A stretch of DNA of 64,000 bases, from assembly GCA_022574185.1 (NCBI GenBank), contig JACZSM010000001.1, forward strand, positions 1-64,000, read 5' to 3'. This DNA is from Pseudomonadota bacterium (GTDB lineage Bacteria > Pseudomonadota > Gammaproteobacteria > Steroidobacterales > Woeseiaceae). Made by a program: the position numbers and the translations under genes. Of the stretch, positions 33,156 to 48,233 are shown in pieces (within the stretch, counting starts at the first letter, position 1; the number at the start of each line of letters is the position of its first letter). The notes under the pieces were generated by a model. That model ran no database searches and had not been told where the DNA came from. It was given only the letters and a program-made list of their open reading frames with translations.

Positions 33156-35546
33156 ATGTCGAAAAATCTTGTAATTGTCGAATCGCCAGCGAAAGCCAAG
33201 ACGATCAGCAAATACCTGGGTAGTGATTTCGAAGTCCTGGCTTCGTACGGCCATGTACGCGACCTTGTGCCAAAGGAAGGCGCAGTCGATACCGAAAATG
33301 ACTTTGCAATGAAGTACCAGATCATCGAGCGCAATGAGAAGCATGTGAATGCGATCATTCGCGCACTCAAGAAGGCCGATGCTCTATACCTTGCCACTGA
33401 CCCCGACCGGGAAGGCGAGGCCATTTCCTGGCATTTGGTTGAATTGCTCAAGGAAAAGAACGCCCTCGGCAACAAACCTGTACACCGCGTTGTGTTTCAT
33501 GAAATCACGAAATCCGCGGTGCAGCACGCCATTGATAACCCACGCGATATCTCGACGGACCTCGTGGGCGCGCAACAGGCGCGACGAGCGCTCGATTATC
33601 TCGTCGGTTTCAATCTGTCGCCACTATTGTGGAAAAAAGTGCAGCGCGGCTTGTCCGCAGGTCGGGTGCAGAGTCCCGCGCTGCGAATGATCGTGGAACG
33701 CGAACTGGAGATTGAGGCATTCAAGGCGCGCGAATACTGGACTATTGAGGCGGATGTCAGCAAGAATGAACAACCTTTTATGTCGCGCCTGGTGATGTAC
33801 GGCGGCGACAAGGTTGAGCAATTCAGTTTCGAAAACGAAACTGCGGCCCGCGAAGTGGAAAAGACGATTCTCGACGCGGCAAACGGCAAATTGACCGCAA
33901 TCACTGTCAATAAACGCCAGCGACGACGAAATCCCGCCGCACCATTTACGACCTCGACGCTGCAACAGGAATCTTCGCGCAAGATCGGTTTCAATACACA
34001 GTGGACGATGCGCGTAGCGCAAAAACTTTATGAGGGCATCGAGGTACCGGGCGAGGGCAACGTAGGTCTGATCTCCTATATGCGAACAGACTCCGTCATG
34101 CTCGCAGCCGTGGCAGTGGAGGAAATACGCGAGGTCATTGCCGATCGTTACGGGCCGGAGAACGTTCCCGAGTCGCCGCGGGAATTCAAGACCAAGGCGA
34201 AAAACGCTCAAGAGGCCCACGAAGCCATTCGTCCAACGTCCGCGGCGCGAACGCCCGAGTCTCTTAAGGATGCGCTCGATGATGACCAGTACCGATTGTA
34301 CTCACTGATCTGGAAACGCACGATGGCATGCCAGATGGTGTCAGCCGTTTTTGACACTGTCGCAATCGATCTCGCGGTGGGTCCGCTCGACAACGGTCAC
34401 CAGTTTCGCGCCAATGGCTCAATTCTTGTCGAACCCGGCTTTACAGCTGTATACAAAGAGGGTAAGGACGATCCCGGTAAGGACGACGATGGCGACCGCC
34501 TGTTACCTGCCATTAGTGAAGGCGACGTCATCAGTCTCGACGTATTGCGTCCCGAACAGCATTTCACCGAGCCGCCACCGCGATTCAGCGAAGCCAGCCT
34601 TGTTAAGACACTCGAGGAATACGGCATTGGCAGGCCATCAACTTACGCCAGCATCATTGCAACGTTGAAGAACCGCGAATATGTCGAGATGGACGGTAAA
34701 CGATTCTTTCCGACCGACATTGCTCGCATCGTTATTGGCTTTCTTACCGAACATTTCACGCAATACGTCGACTACGACTTTACTGCCCGGCTCGAGGACG
34801 ATCTCGACGAGGTGTCACTCGGAAACAAGGACTGGGTGCCCTTGCTGCAAAGTTTCTGGGGGCCCTTCCGCGACCTCTGTATCGATAAGGAAGCTTCCGT
34901 TACGCGCGAACAGGTTGCACAGGCGCGCGAACTTGGCACGGACCCGAAAAGCGGCAAACCGATGACGGTTCGCATGGGGCGTTACGGCCCATTCGTACAA
35001 ATCGGCACCAAGGATGATGAGGAAAAGCCAAAGTTCGCAGGTCTGCGACCCGGCCAGAAGATGAACGACATTACGCTCGAAGATGCACTCGAACTTTTCA
35101 AGTTACCACGTGATTTAGGCGAGACTCCCGATGGCCTGGCCGTTTCCGCAAGCGTCGGTCGCTTTGGCCCCTATGTACGATTTGGCGACAAGTACGTTTC
35201 GATTCGCGACGACGACCCGTATACGATCGAGCTCCCACGCGCGCTCGAACTCATCGAAGCAAAGAAAATCGCGGACGCCAATCGCATCATTCAGGAATTC
35301 GAAGACGAAGGCATTCAGGTTCTTAACGGACGCTACGGCCCCTATATTACCGATAAAGTTAAAAACGCCCGTGTACCGAAAGACAAGGAACCGAAATCGC
35401 TGACGCTCGAAGAATGCAGGAAACTTCTCGCCGCCGCCCCGGTACGCGGCCGCAGCAAAAAGAAAGCGAAGAAAAAAACCAGGAAAAAAACCGCCTCCAA
35501 GAAGAAGGCCAGTAAGAAAAAAGCCGTGAAGAAGACCGGCGACTAA
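33156..35546 (+). CDS. topA: DNA topoisomerase I
   Basis: 796 residues, type IA topoisomerase relaxing negative supercoils. The TOPRIM domain is KNLVIVESPAKAKTISKYLG...YLATDPDREGEAISWHL. The catalytic Tyr is in GLISYMRTDSV. The C-terminal part lacks the four-Cys zinc ribbons of E. coli TopA (only isolated Cys are seen). Instead it has repeated TopA C-terminal modules (RMGRYGPFVQIG, SVGRFGPYVRFGDKYVSI, LNGRYGPYITD) and a Lys-rich tail (SKKKAKKKTRKKTASKKKAS). It starts a run with tsaC and hemF. Confidence 0.97.
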   Translation: MSKNLVIVESPAKAKTISKYLGSDFEVLASYGHVRDLVPKEGAVDTENDFAMKYQIIERNEKHVNAIIRALKKADALYLATDPDREGEAISWHLVELLKEKNALGNKPVHRVVFHEITKSAVQHAIDNPRDISTDLVGAQQARRALDYLVGFNLSPLLWKKVQRGLSAGRVQSPALRMIVERELEIEAFKAREYWTIEADVSKNEQPFMSRLVMYGGDKVEQFSFENETAAREVEKTILDAANGKLTAITVNKRQRRRNPAAPFTTSTLQQESSRKIGFNTQWTMRVAQKLYEGIEVPGEGNVGLISYMRTDSVMLAAVAVEEIREVIADRYGPENVPESPREFKTKAKNAQEAHEAIRPTSAARTPESLKDALDDDQYRLYSLIWKRTMACQMVSAVFDTVAIDLAVGPLDNGHQFRANGSILVEPGFTAVYKEGKDDPGKDDDGDRLLPAISEGDVISLDVLRPEQHFTEPPPRFSEASLVKTLEEYGIGRPSTYASIIATLKNREYVEMDGKRFFPTDIARIVIGFLTEHFTQYVDYDFTARLEDDLDEVSLGNKDWVPLLQSFWGPFRDLCIDKEASVTREQVAQARELGTDPKSGKPMTVRMGRYGPFVQIGTKDDEEKPKFAGLRPGQKMNDITLEDALELFKLPRDLGETPDGLAVSASVGRFGPYVRFGDKYVSIRDDDPYTIELPRALELIEAKKIADANRIIQEFEDEGIQVLNGRYGPYITDKVKNARVPKDKEPKSLTLEECRKLLAAAPVRGRSKKKAKKKTRKKTASKKKASKKKAVKKTGD

Positions 35547-35562
35547 GCGCCGGGTCTTGCCC

Positions 35563-40223
<4,661 letters not shown>

Positions 40224-40227
<4 letters not shown>

Positions 40228-40805
40228 AACGCGGCGCACGCCTTGTGCCGAAAACAAGCAACGACATGATCATTGACCAGTCCGGTGGCCTGCATATGTG
40301 CATACATGATCGTACTGCCAACAAACTTGAACCCTCGCTGCTTGAGATCTTTACTCAAGCTATCGGATGCGGACGATGTCGCCGGAATATCGGTGTCTTT
40401 GACAAATCGATTCTGCAGCGGTTTACCGTCGACAAAGCCCCAGATGTAGTCACTGAAACTTCCAAATTCCTTCTGTACGGCAAGAAATGCCTTCGCGTTC
40501 GACACCGCCGAGCGCACTTTCAATCGGTTTCTGACGATGCTGGAATTCAGCAGTAGTTTTTCGATTCGCTTGTCCGTAAATCGCGCAACTTTCTCCACGT
40601 CAAAATCCGCGAAGGCACTGCGATAACCATCGCGCTTGTTAAGGATTGTCGACCAACTGAGTCCGGCCTGAGCGCCCTCGAGTATGAGGAACTCGAATTG
40701 CAGGGCATCGTCACGGCTTGGCACGCCCCATTCTTTGTCATGATATTCGATGTAGCTGAGGCTGACGCCTTCTGCCCATTTACAACGTACAAGCCGTTTT
40801 GCCAT
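40224..40805 (-). CDS. tag: DNA-3-methyladenine glycosylase I
   Basis: 193 residues. VRCKWAEG...YIEYHDKEWGVPSRDDALQFEFLILEGAQAGLSWSTILNKR is the Tag signature, with zinc ligands C8 and H22 near the N-terminus and C-terminal HMQATGLVNDHVVACFRHKAC. It excises 3-methyladenine from alkylated DNA. The gene converges with the subtilase gene with a 4-bp overlap. A terminator lies upstream, so it is probably transcribed separately from the sigma operon. Confidence 0.95.
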
Positions 40806-40903
40806 TGGATAAGCCCCGTTTTGAGTCCCGCTGCTAATTTATCAGTCGCGGCATAACCGCGCCGCGGTCAATTATCAAACCAGCATGCAGAAATGCACGA
40901 CCA

Positions 40904-40932
40904 CAAAAAAAGCCCGCGCTATCGCGCGGACT
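40904..40932 (-). terminator. Rho-independent terminator of the Cys-repeat peptide operon
   Basis: On the minus strand AGTCCGCGC (40932-40924), loop GATA, GCGCGGGCT (40919-40911, one mismatch) followed by TTTTTTT (40910-40904). It lies 80 bp after the precursor stop. The rest of the 207-bp gap (40806-41012) shows no gene. Confidence 0.8.
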
Positions 40933-41012
40933 TTTATCTGCCTGCATTTCCCTTCGATCACCGATCGTTGCATCGGTGCGCGTCAGGAAATGATGGTGCG
41001 TGCGTCTACAGC

Positions 41013-41405
41013 TTAATTCTCACCGCCGCAAGATCCTTCAGCATCCTTGTCGTCACCGCCGCAAGATCCTTCAGCATCTTTGTCGCCACCACATGATCCC
41101 TCAGCGTCCTTGTCATCGCCGCAAGATCCTTCACCTTCTTTCTCGTCGTCGCCGTCAGCGCCGCCTTCCTTGTCGCCTCCGCAGCTTCCTTCGCCGCAAG
41201 AGCCTTCAGTCTCGTCCTTACCTTCCTTGTCACCGCCGCAAGAACCTTCGCCTGCACCGAGCATGTAACCAGCGCTCAACGTCGACATCGTAAACGGGCT
41301 TTCAGTGCTATCCGCGCTGGCAATTCCACCACTCAATGCAAATGAAACGGCTAGAGCAGCGCCTACAGCCAGTGCTACAGGTTTTACTACTTTCTTTTCT
41401 GACAT
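41013..41405 (-). CDS. HvfA-like exported Cys-repeat peptide (putative RiPP precursor)
   Basis: 130 residues. The signal peptide (about 1-31) is MSEKKVVKPVALAVGAALAV and on to IASA. Next comes SPFTMSTLSAGYMLGAGEG, matching the NPF...L..GY segment of HvfA-type peptides. A low-complexity tail has seven EGSCG units with Cys at 56, 70, 75, 95, 105, 115 and 126, separated by G/D/K/E spacers. HvfA peptides of Haemophilus and Legionella carry EGKCG repeats whose Cys are converted to oxazolone-thioamides by a DUF692 (MNIO) enzyme and bind copper. That enzyme and its DUF2063 partner are absent from this window, so modification is an inference. GGAG lies 7 nt before the ATG. Confidence 0.75.
   Translation of the reverse strand: MSEKKVVKPVALAVGAALAVSFALSGGIASADSTESPFTMSTLSAGYMLGAGEGSCGGDKEGKDETEGSCGEGSCGGDKEGGADGDDEKEGEGSCGDDKDAEGSCGGDKDAEGSCGGDDKDAEGSCGGEN
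41025..41249 (-). repeat. Tandem coding repeats of the EGSCG unit
   Basis: The DNA encoding residues 53-127 of the peptide is a run of imperfect repeats of about 30-33 bp, best conserved from 41030 to 41130 (units beginning GCCGCAAGATCCTTCAGC on the plus strand). Copy-number change by slippage is expected. Confidence 0.75.
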
Positions 41406-41466
41406 TTTCTCTTCTCCTACCAGGGTTGTCTGCCCAAGCCGGGCATCCGATTTGGTGATTTGGACA

Positions 41467-42177
41467 TCAAGTACTCCACATCACCGACTTCAATAATTTT
41501 GTCTGAATTCTCTCGAGCGGCTCGTCGCGTACACCAACAATAGCGATGCTGCCATTACCTACCGGAAGTATCACGCCCGTCGTGAATTCATCACTCAACG
41601 ATTGCGGACCAGAAATCTTTTCGTAAGGCATCAGCAAAATCGTCACGGGCCCCCGCTCGCCCTGAATGACAAGGTGCGGTACATCGTGTCCGCCGATGAC
41701 GCAGGTCCGCGCGTAAGTGATCAGGCCCGCGCTGTGATCCAGCTGCGCAATGTCGGCAGTTACAACCGCATTGAGTCGTTTGTCTGACACCGGCAAATTG
41801 CTGATGCGAAGTGACGAGCGCTCGTGCTGCAAGTGCGCCAGTACTTCGTCTGCCAGCGAATCGTATTCGACGCTGGTGCCTATAAAACGCGCGCCCAAAG
41901 CCACTGCAAGCAACACCGTAGCGGCCATCGCTAACCAGGTCGGCGTGGTCAGGTGGCGCCAGCCTGACAATCTAACGACCTCGGCAGACTCGAGATCGGG
42001 CAGCTCCGGCACCATCAACTCGGGAACTTTGAGCGCCAACGCCCGACCGATCTGCAGATCAAGCGCCTGCATATCTCTACGGTAGGCCTGACAGCCGGCG
42101 CAATCAGCAAGGTGACCAGCACCACCATCATAAGACGGGTCCGCTGCTATCGACTGTCTGTACTCTTCACAATTCAT
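41467..42177 (-). CDS. DUF3379-type transmembrane anti-sigma factor
   Basis: 236 residues. The N-terminal zinc-binding anti-sigma motif HLADCAGC (H22, C26, C29) follows MNCEEYRQSIAADPSYDGGAG. One membrane helix spans about 79-99 (PTWLAMAATVLLAVALGARFIG). The C-terminal domain, probably periplasmic (SDKRLNAVVTADIAQLDHSAGLITYARTCVIGGHDVPHLVIQG), would sense the signal. It starts 17 bp after the sigma factor stop and ends 61 bp before the Cys-repeat peptide gene, all on the minus strand. Anti-sigma function is inferred from the motif and pairing. Confidence 0.8.
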   Translation of the reverse strand: MNCEEYRQSIAADPSYDGGAGHLADCAGCQAYRRDMQALDLQIGRALALKVPELMVPELPDLESAEVVRLSGWRHLTTPTWLAMAATVLLAVALGARFIGTSVEYDSLADEVLAHLQHERSSLRISNLPVSDKRLNAVVTADIAQLDHSAGLITYARTCVIGGHDVPHLVIQGERGPVTILLMPYEKISGPQSLSDEFTTGVILPVGNGSIAIVGVRDEPLERIQTKLLKSVMWST

Positions 42178-42194
42178 TGTGTGTCCGCGGCCAA

Positions 42195-42710
42195 TCAGCC
42201 GACCACTCCTACGTTCATCTTTGCCTTCAGTTTCGTCCGCGCCCGGTGCAGCCGTGTCAGCACCGCGCCTTGCTTCAATCCCATCTGTTCGGCAATCTCA
42301 TTCGTGCTGTAGCCCATCAAGACCTGTAACACGAGCGGTTCGCGATAATCATTGTGCAGTGCATAAATCGCCGTACGCATATCATCAAACTCATCGTCTG
42401 GCTGCTCCGCCAGCAAGGCCGCCTGCGACGCCGTAAGGTTATCGATATCCACGGTCTCAAGTCGCCGACGCTCAAAATATCGAGCGTTTTCTCGCCGTAC
42501 GATCGTCAGCAGCCAGGGCTTGGCTGCCGCATCATCGCGTAGCGCATCGAGCGACTTCCATGCCCTGAGCAGCGCCTCCTGAACGACATCTTCAGCTATC
42601 GTCTTGTCCCGGCTCAGCCAGGCCGCATAGCGGTACATATCCTGATGGAATACGCCCACTATCCGATCAAATCTCTGTCGCCGCGCCGCGTCGGTATTAC
42701 TACTTTTCAT
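42195..42710 (-). CDS. ECF RNA polymerase sigma factor
   Basis: About 171 residues. Region 2 reads QDMYRYAAWLSRDKTIAEDVVQEALLRAWKSLDALRD with AKPWLLTIVRRENARYFER. Region 4 reads LQVLMGYSTNEIAEQMGLKQGAVLTRLHRARTKLKAKM. ATG 42710 (AGGT about 9 nt upstream) gives the standard ECF length; the frame is open to 42851 but that part is not sigma-like. It heads a sigma, anti-sigma, Cys-repeat peptide operon and is divergent from hemB, with a Fur-box-like site between them. Sigma-DUF3379 pairs are common in gammaproteobacteria. Confidence 0.87.
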   Translation of the reverse strand: MKSSNTDAARRQRFDRIVGVFHQDMYRYAAWLSRDKTIAEDVVQEALLRAWKSLDALRDDAAAKPWLLTIVRRENARYFERRRLETVDIDNLTASQAALLAEQPDDEFDDMRTAIYALHNDYREPLVLQVLMGYSTNEIAEQMGLKQGAVLTRLHRARTKLKAKMNVGVVG

Positions 42711-42802
42711 TCGAGATGACCTGCCCTGTCGAGTATTTATTACCGAATCGGAGAAAATCTGGGCCGCAGAAATGGAATCCATGCCGAAATACACGGAAAA
42801 TC

Positions 42803-43839
<1,037 letters not shown>

Positions 43840-43906
43840 GGCGCTGATGGGCTCGCAGGCCTTATAATCCGACAATAATAAAAACATAGGGGAAGAAAGG
43901 GTCGTT

Positions 43907-44746
43907 TTGGAAACTGAGACGACAGTAATCGATCGATACGGTGTGATGGGATATCCCGTATCCCACAGTCGGTCACCTGTCATTCATCGTCTGTTCGCGC
44001 TGCAGACCGGGCAAAATCTACAATATGAATTGTTGCAGGTCACGCCCGACAAGCTCGAGACCGCCATCCGCCAGTTTCAGCGCACGGGTGGTAAGGGACT
44101 GAATATCACGGTGCCGCACAAGAGTGAAGTCGCCAAGCTCGTCGATCAGTTAAGCGAGCGTGCCAGCACCGCTGGCGCCGTCAATACGCTGGCGTTTAAA
44201 GATAACAAGATTTTCGGCGACAACACGGATGGCATTGGCCTGTTACGCGACCTGGTCGTCAATCTCAGCGTCAATCTCGAAAATTCCAGCATCCTGATAC
44301 TGGGCGCCGGCGGTGCGACGCGCGGCATCGTCGGACCCCTGCTCGAGATGCAACCGGCCGCATTGCTCATCGCCAATCGCACCCTGGGCAAGGCGAAGGT
44401 GTTGTCTGACCATTTCGAGAAAATGGGACCGGTATCGTGCTGCCGCTTCAAAGCCGTACCGACTTCTGAGCCATATGATCTGATAATCAATGCGACATCG
44501 GCCGGACTGCATGGCGACACGCCTCCATATCCCGAGGCCGCCGTGTCGGATAAAACGTTCTGCTATGACCTTTCATACGGCCTTAGCCCGACGCCCTTCA
44601 GTGCCTGGGCGCGCGAGCAAGGTGCGGCGAAATCGGTCATGGGCTGGGGAATGCTCGTCGAACAGGCCGCAGAATCTTTTCATATCTGGCGCGGCGTGCA
44701 GCCCGATACCGCTGCTGTTCTCAAGCAGATGTTCGTCAACGCATAG
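43907..44746 (+). CDS. aroE: Shikimate dehydrogenase
   Basis: 279 residues; reduces 3-dehydroshikimate with NADPH in aromatic amino-acid synthesis. N-terminal DRYGVMGYPVSHSRSPVIHRLFALQTGQ, catalytic-Lys segment GLNITVPHKSEV, the Rossmann loop LILGAGGATRGIVGPLL and ANRT, and C-terminal WGMLVEQAAESFHIWRGVQP. The start is TTG 43907 with a purine-rich GGGGAAG upstream. TATAAT occurs at 43863-43868 but without a good -35. The convergent gor gene overlaps its end by 11 bp. Confidence 0.95.
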   Translation: METETTVIDRYGVMGYPVSHSRSPVIHRLFALQTGQNLQYELLQVTPDKLETAIRQFQRTGGKGLNITVPHKSEVAKLVDQLSERASTAGAVNTLAFKDNKIFGDNTDGIGLLRDLVVNLSVNLENSSILILGAGGATRGIVGPLLEMQPAALLIANRTLGKAKVLSDHFEKMGPVSCCRFKAVPTSEPYDLIINATSAGLHGDTPPYPEAAVSDKTFCYDLSYGLSPTPFSAWAREQGAAKSVMGWGMLVEQAAESFHIWRGVQPDTAAVLKQMFVNA

Positions 44747-46082
44747 TCACGAGTTCCTCAGCGCTCGTCGGATGAATGGCGACCGTGTCATCGAAATCAG
44801 ATTTCGTAGCGCCCATGCGTATCGCGACAGCAAATCCTTGCATCATTTCCTCTGCACCATCACCGATGACGTGGCAGCCTACAACACGCTCATCATCACC
44901 CGCCGTGATCAGTTTCATGGCGGTAAGTTGCCGTTTCTCGCCGAGTGCGTAATACATCGCATTGAACGTTGTCGTGTAAATCTTGACTGCATCACCGTGC
45001 TCGTCGCGTGCCGCGTCCTCGGTCATGCCAACCGTTCCCATCGGCGGATGGCTGAAAATAACCGTCGGAATTGTCTCGTAATCAAGGTAACGCTCGGCCA
45101 TGCCGCCATAGAGTCGGTCGGCAAGACGCCGCCCCGCGGCGATCGCGACCGGCGTCAGTGCCTGACGTCCGGTGACATCACCCAATGCCGCAATGTGTTC
45201 GATATTGGTCTGCTGAAACTTATCAACAACAACAAAACCCCGGCCGTCCATGGTCACTCCCGCCTTGTCGAGATCAAGCCCGGCAGTATTAGGTTCGCGT
45301 CCAATCGCCCAAATCACGCAATCGGCCGGACCAATCATCCGACTACCTTCGGCCTGCAAGGTCAGGCCTGCATCCGTTGCATTAATTGATGACGGCACGG
45401 CACCCGTCTCTATTTTGATGCCGTCTTTCTGCATAGCGGCTTTGAGTTCTCTGCCCAGCATTGAATCAAAGTTTCGCACCAGGCCATCCTTGCGCACCGC
45501 AATCTGGGTTGCACTGCCAAGCGCATTGAACATGCCCGCTAACTCAACCGCGATATATCCGCTGCCGATGATAAGAACACGAGCGGGGCGTTCGGTAAGC
45601 GCAAAAAAACCATCCGATGTAATGCCATGTTCGGCGCCCGGCAATTCCGGCACGATCGGTTTGCCTCCGGTCGCAATAACAATACGCTCAGCCGAATACC
45701 GCATGTCACCAACAGCAACGGTATGTGCGTCAACAAAGCAAGCTGTGCCCACCAGGTAATCGACGCCGCTGTTGTCAAGACCGTCTTCGTAAATTTTGTT
45801 GAGGCGGCTTATATATGCGTCACGTCGCGATTTCAGTTTGGCCCAGTCATGGCCGTTAACCTCGACGCTAAATCCGTAGTCCGCGGCATGCTTGAAGTGA
45901 TGCGCAAGACTCGCCATATACCACGTCACTTTCTTGGGCACACAGCCAACATTCACGCAGGTGCCCCCGAGTGGTCCGTGTTCTACCACCGCGACGTGTG
46001 CGCCATACTCGGCCGCGCGTCGTGCATGCGCAATGCCGGCACTGCCGCCGCCGATTACCAAGACATCATATTGATCGTCCAA
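44736..46082 (-). CDS. gorA: Glutathione-disulfide reductase
   Basis: 448 residues, a flavoprotein disulfide reductase. FAD-binding GGGSAGIAHARRAAEYGA, redox-active disulfide C42/C47 in GGTCVNVGCVPKK, the NAD(P)H domain IGSGYIAVELAGMFNALGS, and the catalytic His in AIHPTSAEELVTMR. GCVPKKV is typical of glutathione reductase rather than lipoamide or mercuric reductase. It keeps GSSG reduced in the cytoplasm. Ends within aroE (convergent overlap). Confidence 0.95.
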   Translation of the reverse strand: MDDQYDVLVIGGGSAGIAHARRAAEYGAHVAVVEHGPLGGTCVNVGCVPKKVTWYMASLAHHFKHAADYGFSVEVNGHDWAKLKSRRDAYISRLNKIYEDGLDNSGVDYLVGTACFVDAHTVAVGDMRYSAERIVIATGGKPIVPELPGAEHGITSDGFFALTERPARVLIIGSGYIAVELAGMFNALGSATQIAVRKDGLVRNFDSMLGRELKAAMQKDGIKIETGAVPSSINATDAGLTLQAEGSRMIGPADCVIWAIGREPNTAGLDLDKAGVTMDGRGFVVVDKFQQTNIEHIAALGDVTGRQALTPVAIAAGRRLADRLYGGMAERYLDYETIPTVIFSHPPMGTVGMTEDAARDEHGDAVKIYTTTFNAMYYALGEKRQLTAMKLITAGDDERVVGCHVIGDGAEEMMQGFAVAIRMGATKSDFDDTVAIHPTSAEELVTMR

Positions 46083-46211
46083 TTGTCAGTTTCCCTATGG
46101 TTTTCCATCAATTTCACCTTGATGGGGTACGAGCATTATGCCGACCTTTGGAGGGCCTCCAGGCCCGGCCGTGCTACCATCGCGCGCCTCTAAAGGAGAT
46201 CAGTCACTGCG

Positions 46212-48233
46212 ATGACCAACCCGCTTCTGGACACCTCGTCGCTGCCGCGATTTGCCGATATATCGCCTGAACATGTCCTGCCAGCACTCAGCGAGCTTAT
46301 CGCAGCACATCGACAAAAGCTCGATGCCTTGCTCGACGCATCCTCGCACCCTGATTTCGACACACTCGTCGCACCGCTGGAAGAAATGGAGCACGAACTG
46401 TCACGAGTCTGGTCTCCCGTCAGCCATCTTCAGGGCGTCCTCGGTTCCCGCGAGTGGCGCGATGCATACAATGCGGCACTGCCGCTATTAACCGAGTACG
46501 GCACCGAATTATCACAAAATGTTCGTCTACAGCAAGCTTATGTAGGCGTCGACAAGGGACTGCCTGAAAACGCAAGCAAGGCACAGAAGACTGTCATCGA
46601 GCATGCGCTGCGTGATTTTCGTCTCGCTGGCGTCGACCTCCCAGAAAGCGACAAGGCCCGGTTTAAAGACATCATGCAACAACTGGCCTCGACCCAGGCC
46701 GCGTTCGAGCACAATATTCAGGACGCCTCGGATGCCTGGACCCTGCACATCGATGATGAGTCGGAGCTGGCTGGCCTGCCTGTGCATGCGCTCACACGTG
46801 CAAAGACCGAAGCGCAAAAGTGCGATCGCCCTGGCCTGCTGTTGACGCTCGACTACCCGACCTACCACGCAGTAATGACACACGCGGAAAGCCGTGATCT
46901 TCGCGAAACGCTATATCAGGCCTGGTCAACGCGCGCATCCGATCAGGGCGACAACGGTAGTTGGGACAACAGCGACAATATCGAGTCGATCCTTGCGCTG
47001 CGCTACGAAGCCGCCAGGCTCGTCGGTTTCGATAATTACGCCGAGTTTTCGCTCGCAACAAAGATGGCGGTTTCAACCGATGAGGTTATCAATTTTCTTC
47101 GCGATCTCGCGTCACACACGCGTGCATCGGCCAGAAAAGAGCTCGCGGAGCTCGAAGCGTTCGCGGCATTTACACTGTCGCCGTGGGATATCGCATTCTA
47201 CTTCGAGAAGCTGAAACAGAAGAAGTACTCGATATCCAACGAGGAGTTGCGTCAGTACTTTTCGGCACAAACTGCCGTCGAGGGTCTGTTCGAGCTTGCC
47301 GGGCGACTTTACGGTGTGACGATCAATGTCCAGGACGATATCGCGACCTGGCACGATGATGTCTGTTATTACACCGTTTACGACGAGAGCGGCGCACTTA
47401 TCGGCGGCTTTTACACTGACCTTTATGCCCGCAGCGGCAAGCGCAGCGGTGCCTGGGTCGATGAGTGTGTTGGTCGCAAAAACCTTGGCGGCGAAGCCAC
47501 GTCCCCAGTGGGCTATCTCGTCTGTAATTTTCCTCCGCCCGACGACCGTCACGACTCGTTATTGACTCACGATGATGTTGTAACCCTTTTCCACGAATTC
47601 GGACACATGCTGCATCACCTGCTGACGCGCATCGACTACCCGAGCATTGCCGGTATCAATGGCGTCGCCTGGGACGCAGTCGAGCTGCCCAGTCAATTCA
47701 TGGAAAACTTCGCATGGAACTATGATGTGCTGTTGGGGTGCTCGTCTCACGCCACCACAGGTGAGCCGCTGCCGCGCCCGCTGTTCGATCGGCTTCTTGA
47801 TAGCCGTCATGCAGGTGCTGCAATGGCAATGATGCGGCAACTCGAGTTCGCTCTTTTCGACTTTCGCCTGCACGCAGAATACGAACCCCGACAGAATTTC
47901 GATGTGCTCGAGATTCTCGACAAAGTTCGTGCCGAAATGTCGCTGGTGGTGCACCCGGCCTACAATCGTCTACCGCACGGTTTCTCACACATTTTCGCCG
48001 GCGGCTATGCAGCGGGATACTACAGCTACAAGTGGGCCGAAGTGCTGGCTGCCGATGCCTTCGGCGCCTTTGAAGAAGCCGGCATCTTTGACAGGGAAAC
48101 GGCAAAGCGATTTCGCAACGAGATTTTGGAGGTCGGTGGTAGCCGTGACATCATGCAGGCCTATGTCGCATTTCGCGGCCGCAAACCTAAAATTGATGCG
48201 CTGCTGAGACAAAACGGCATAGCGTGCACATGA
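46212..48233 (+). CDS. prlC: Oligopeptidase A (M3 family metallopeptidase)
   Basis: 673 residues; cytoplasmic zinc peptidase degrading short peptides. The zinc motif HEFGH is at 461-465, with the third ligand downstream (ELPSQFMENFAW, DAVELPSQ). C-terminal HGFSHIFAGGYAAGYYSYKWAEVLAADAF is the M3A signature. Length equals E. coli PrlC (680). AAAGGAG lies upstream of the start with a long 12-13 nt spacing. The stop overlaps the xth start by ATGA. Confidence 0.96.
   Translation: MTNPLLDTSSLPRFADISPEHVLPALSELIAAHRQKLDALLDASSHPDFDTLVAPLEEMEHELSRVWSPVSHLQGVLGSREWRDAYNAALPLLTEYGTELSQNVRLQQAYVGVDKGLPENASKAQKTVIEHALRDFRLAGVDLPESDKARFKDIMQQLASTQAAFEHNIQDASDAWTLHIDDESELAGLPVHALTRAKTEAQKCDRPGLLLTLDYPTYHAVMTHAESRDLRETLYQAWSTRASDQGDNGSWDNSDNIESILALRYEAARLVGFDNYAEFSLATKMAVSTDEVINFLRDLASHTRASARKELAELEAFAAFTLSPWDIAFYFEKLKQKKYSISNEELRQYFSAQTAVEGLFELAGRLYGVTINVQDDIATWHDDVCYYTVYDESGALIGGFYTDLYARSGKRSGAWVDECVGRKNLGGEATSPVGYLVCNFPPPDDRHDSLLTHDDVVTLFHEFGHMLHHLLTRIDYPSIAGINGVAWDAVELPSQFMENFAWNYDVLLGCSSHATTGEPLPRPLFDRLLDSRHAGAAMAMMRQLEFALFDFRLHAEYEPRQNFDVLEILDKVRAEMSLVVHPAYNRLPHGFSHIFAGGYAAGYYSYKWAEVLAADAFGAFEEAGIFDRETAKRFRNEILEVGGSRDIMQAYVAFRGRKPKIDALLRQNGIACT

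Noticed and set aside
35445-35546. AAG-rich low-complexity stretch
   Set aside because: It is the Lys-rich C-terminal tail of TopA in frame, common in bacterial topoisomerase I.
41025-41249. CRISPR-like direct repeats
   Set aside because: Units are imperfect and continuous without unique spacers, keep the reading frame and encode EGSCG motifs, so they are protein repeats.
43863-43868. TATAAT before aroE as a promoter
   Set aside because: No acceptable -35 hexamer lies 16-18 bp upstream (GGCGCT instead), so it was not listed as a promoter.
44490-45389. A 299-codon plus-strand frame opposite gorA
   Set aside because: It overlaps the confident glutathione reductase on the other strand and the aroE end; low-complexity composition and no motif.
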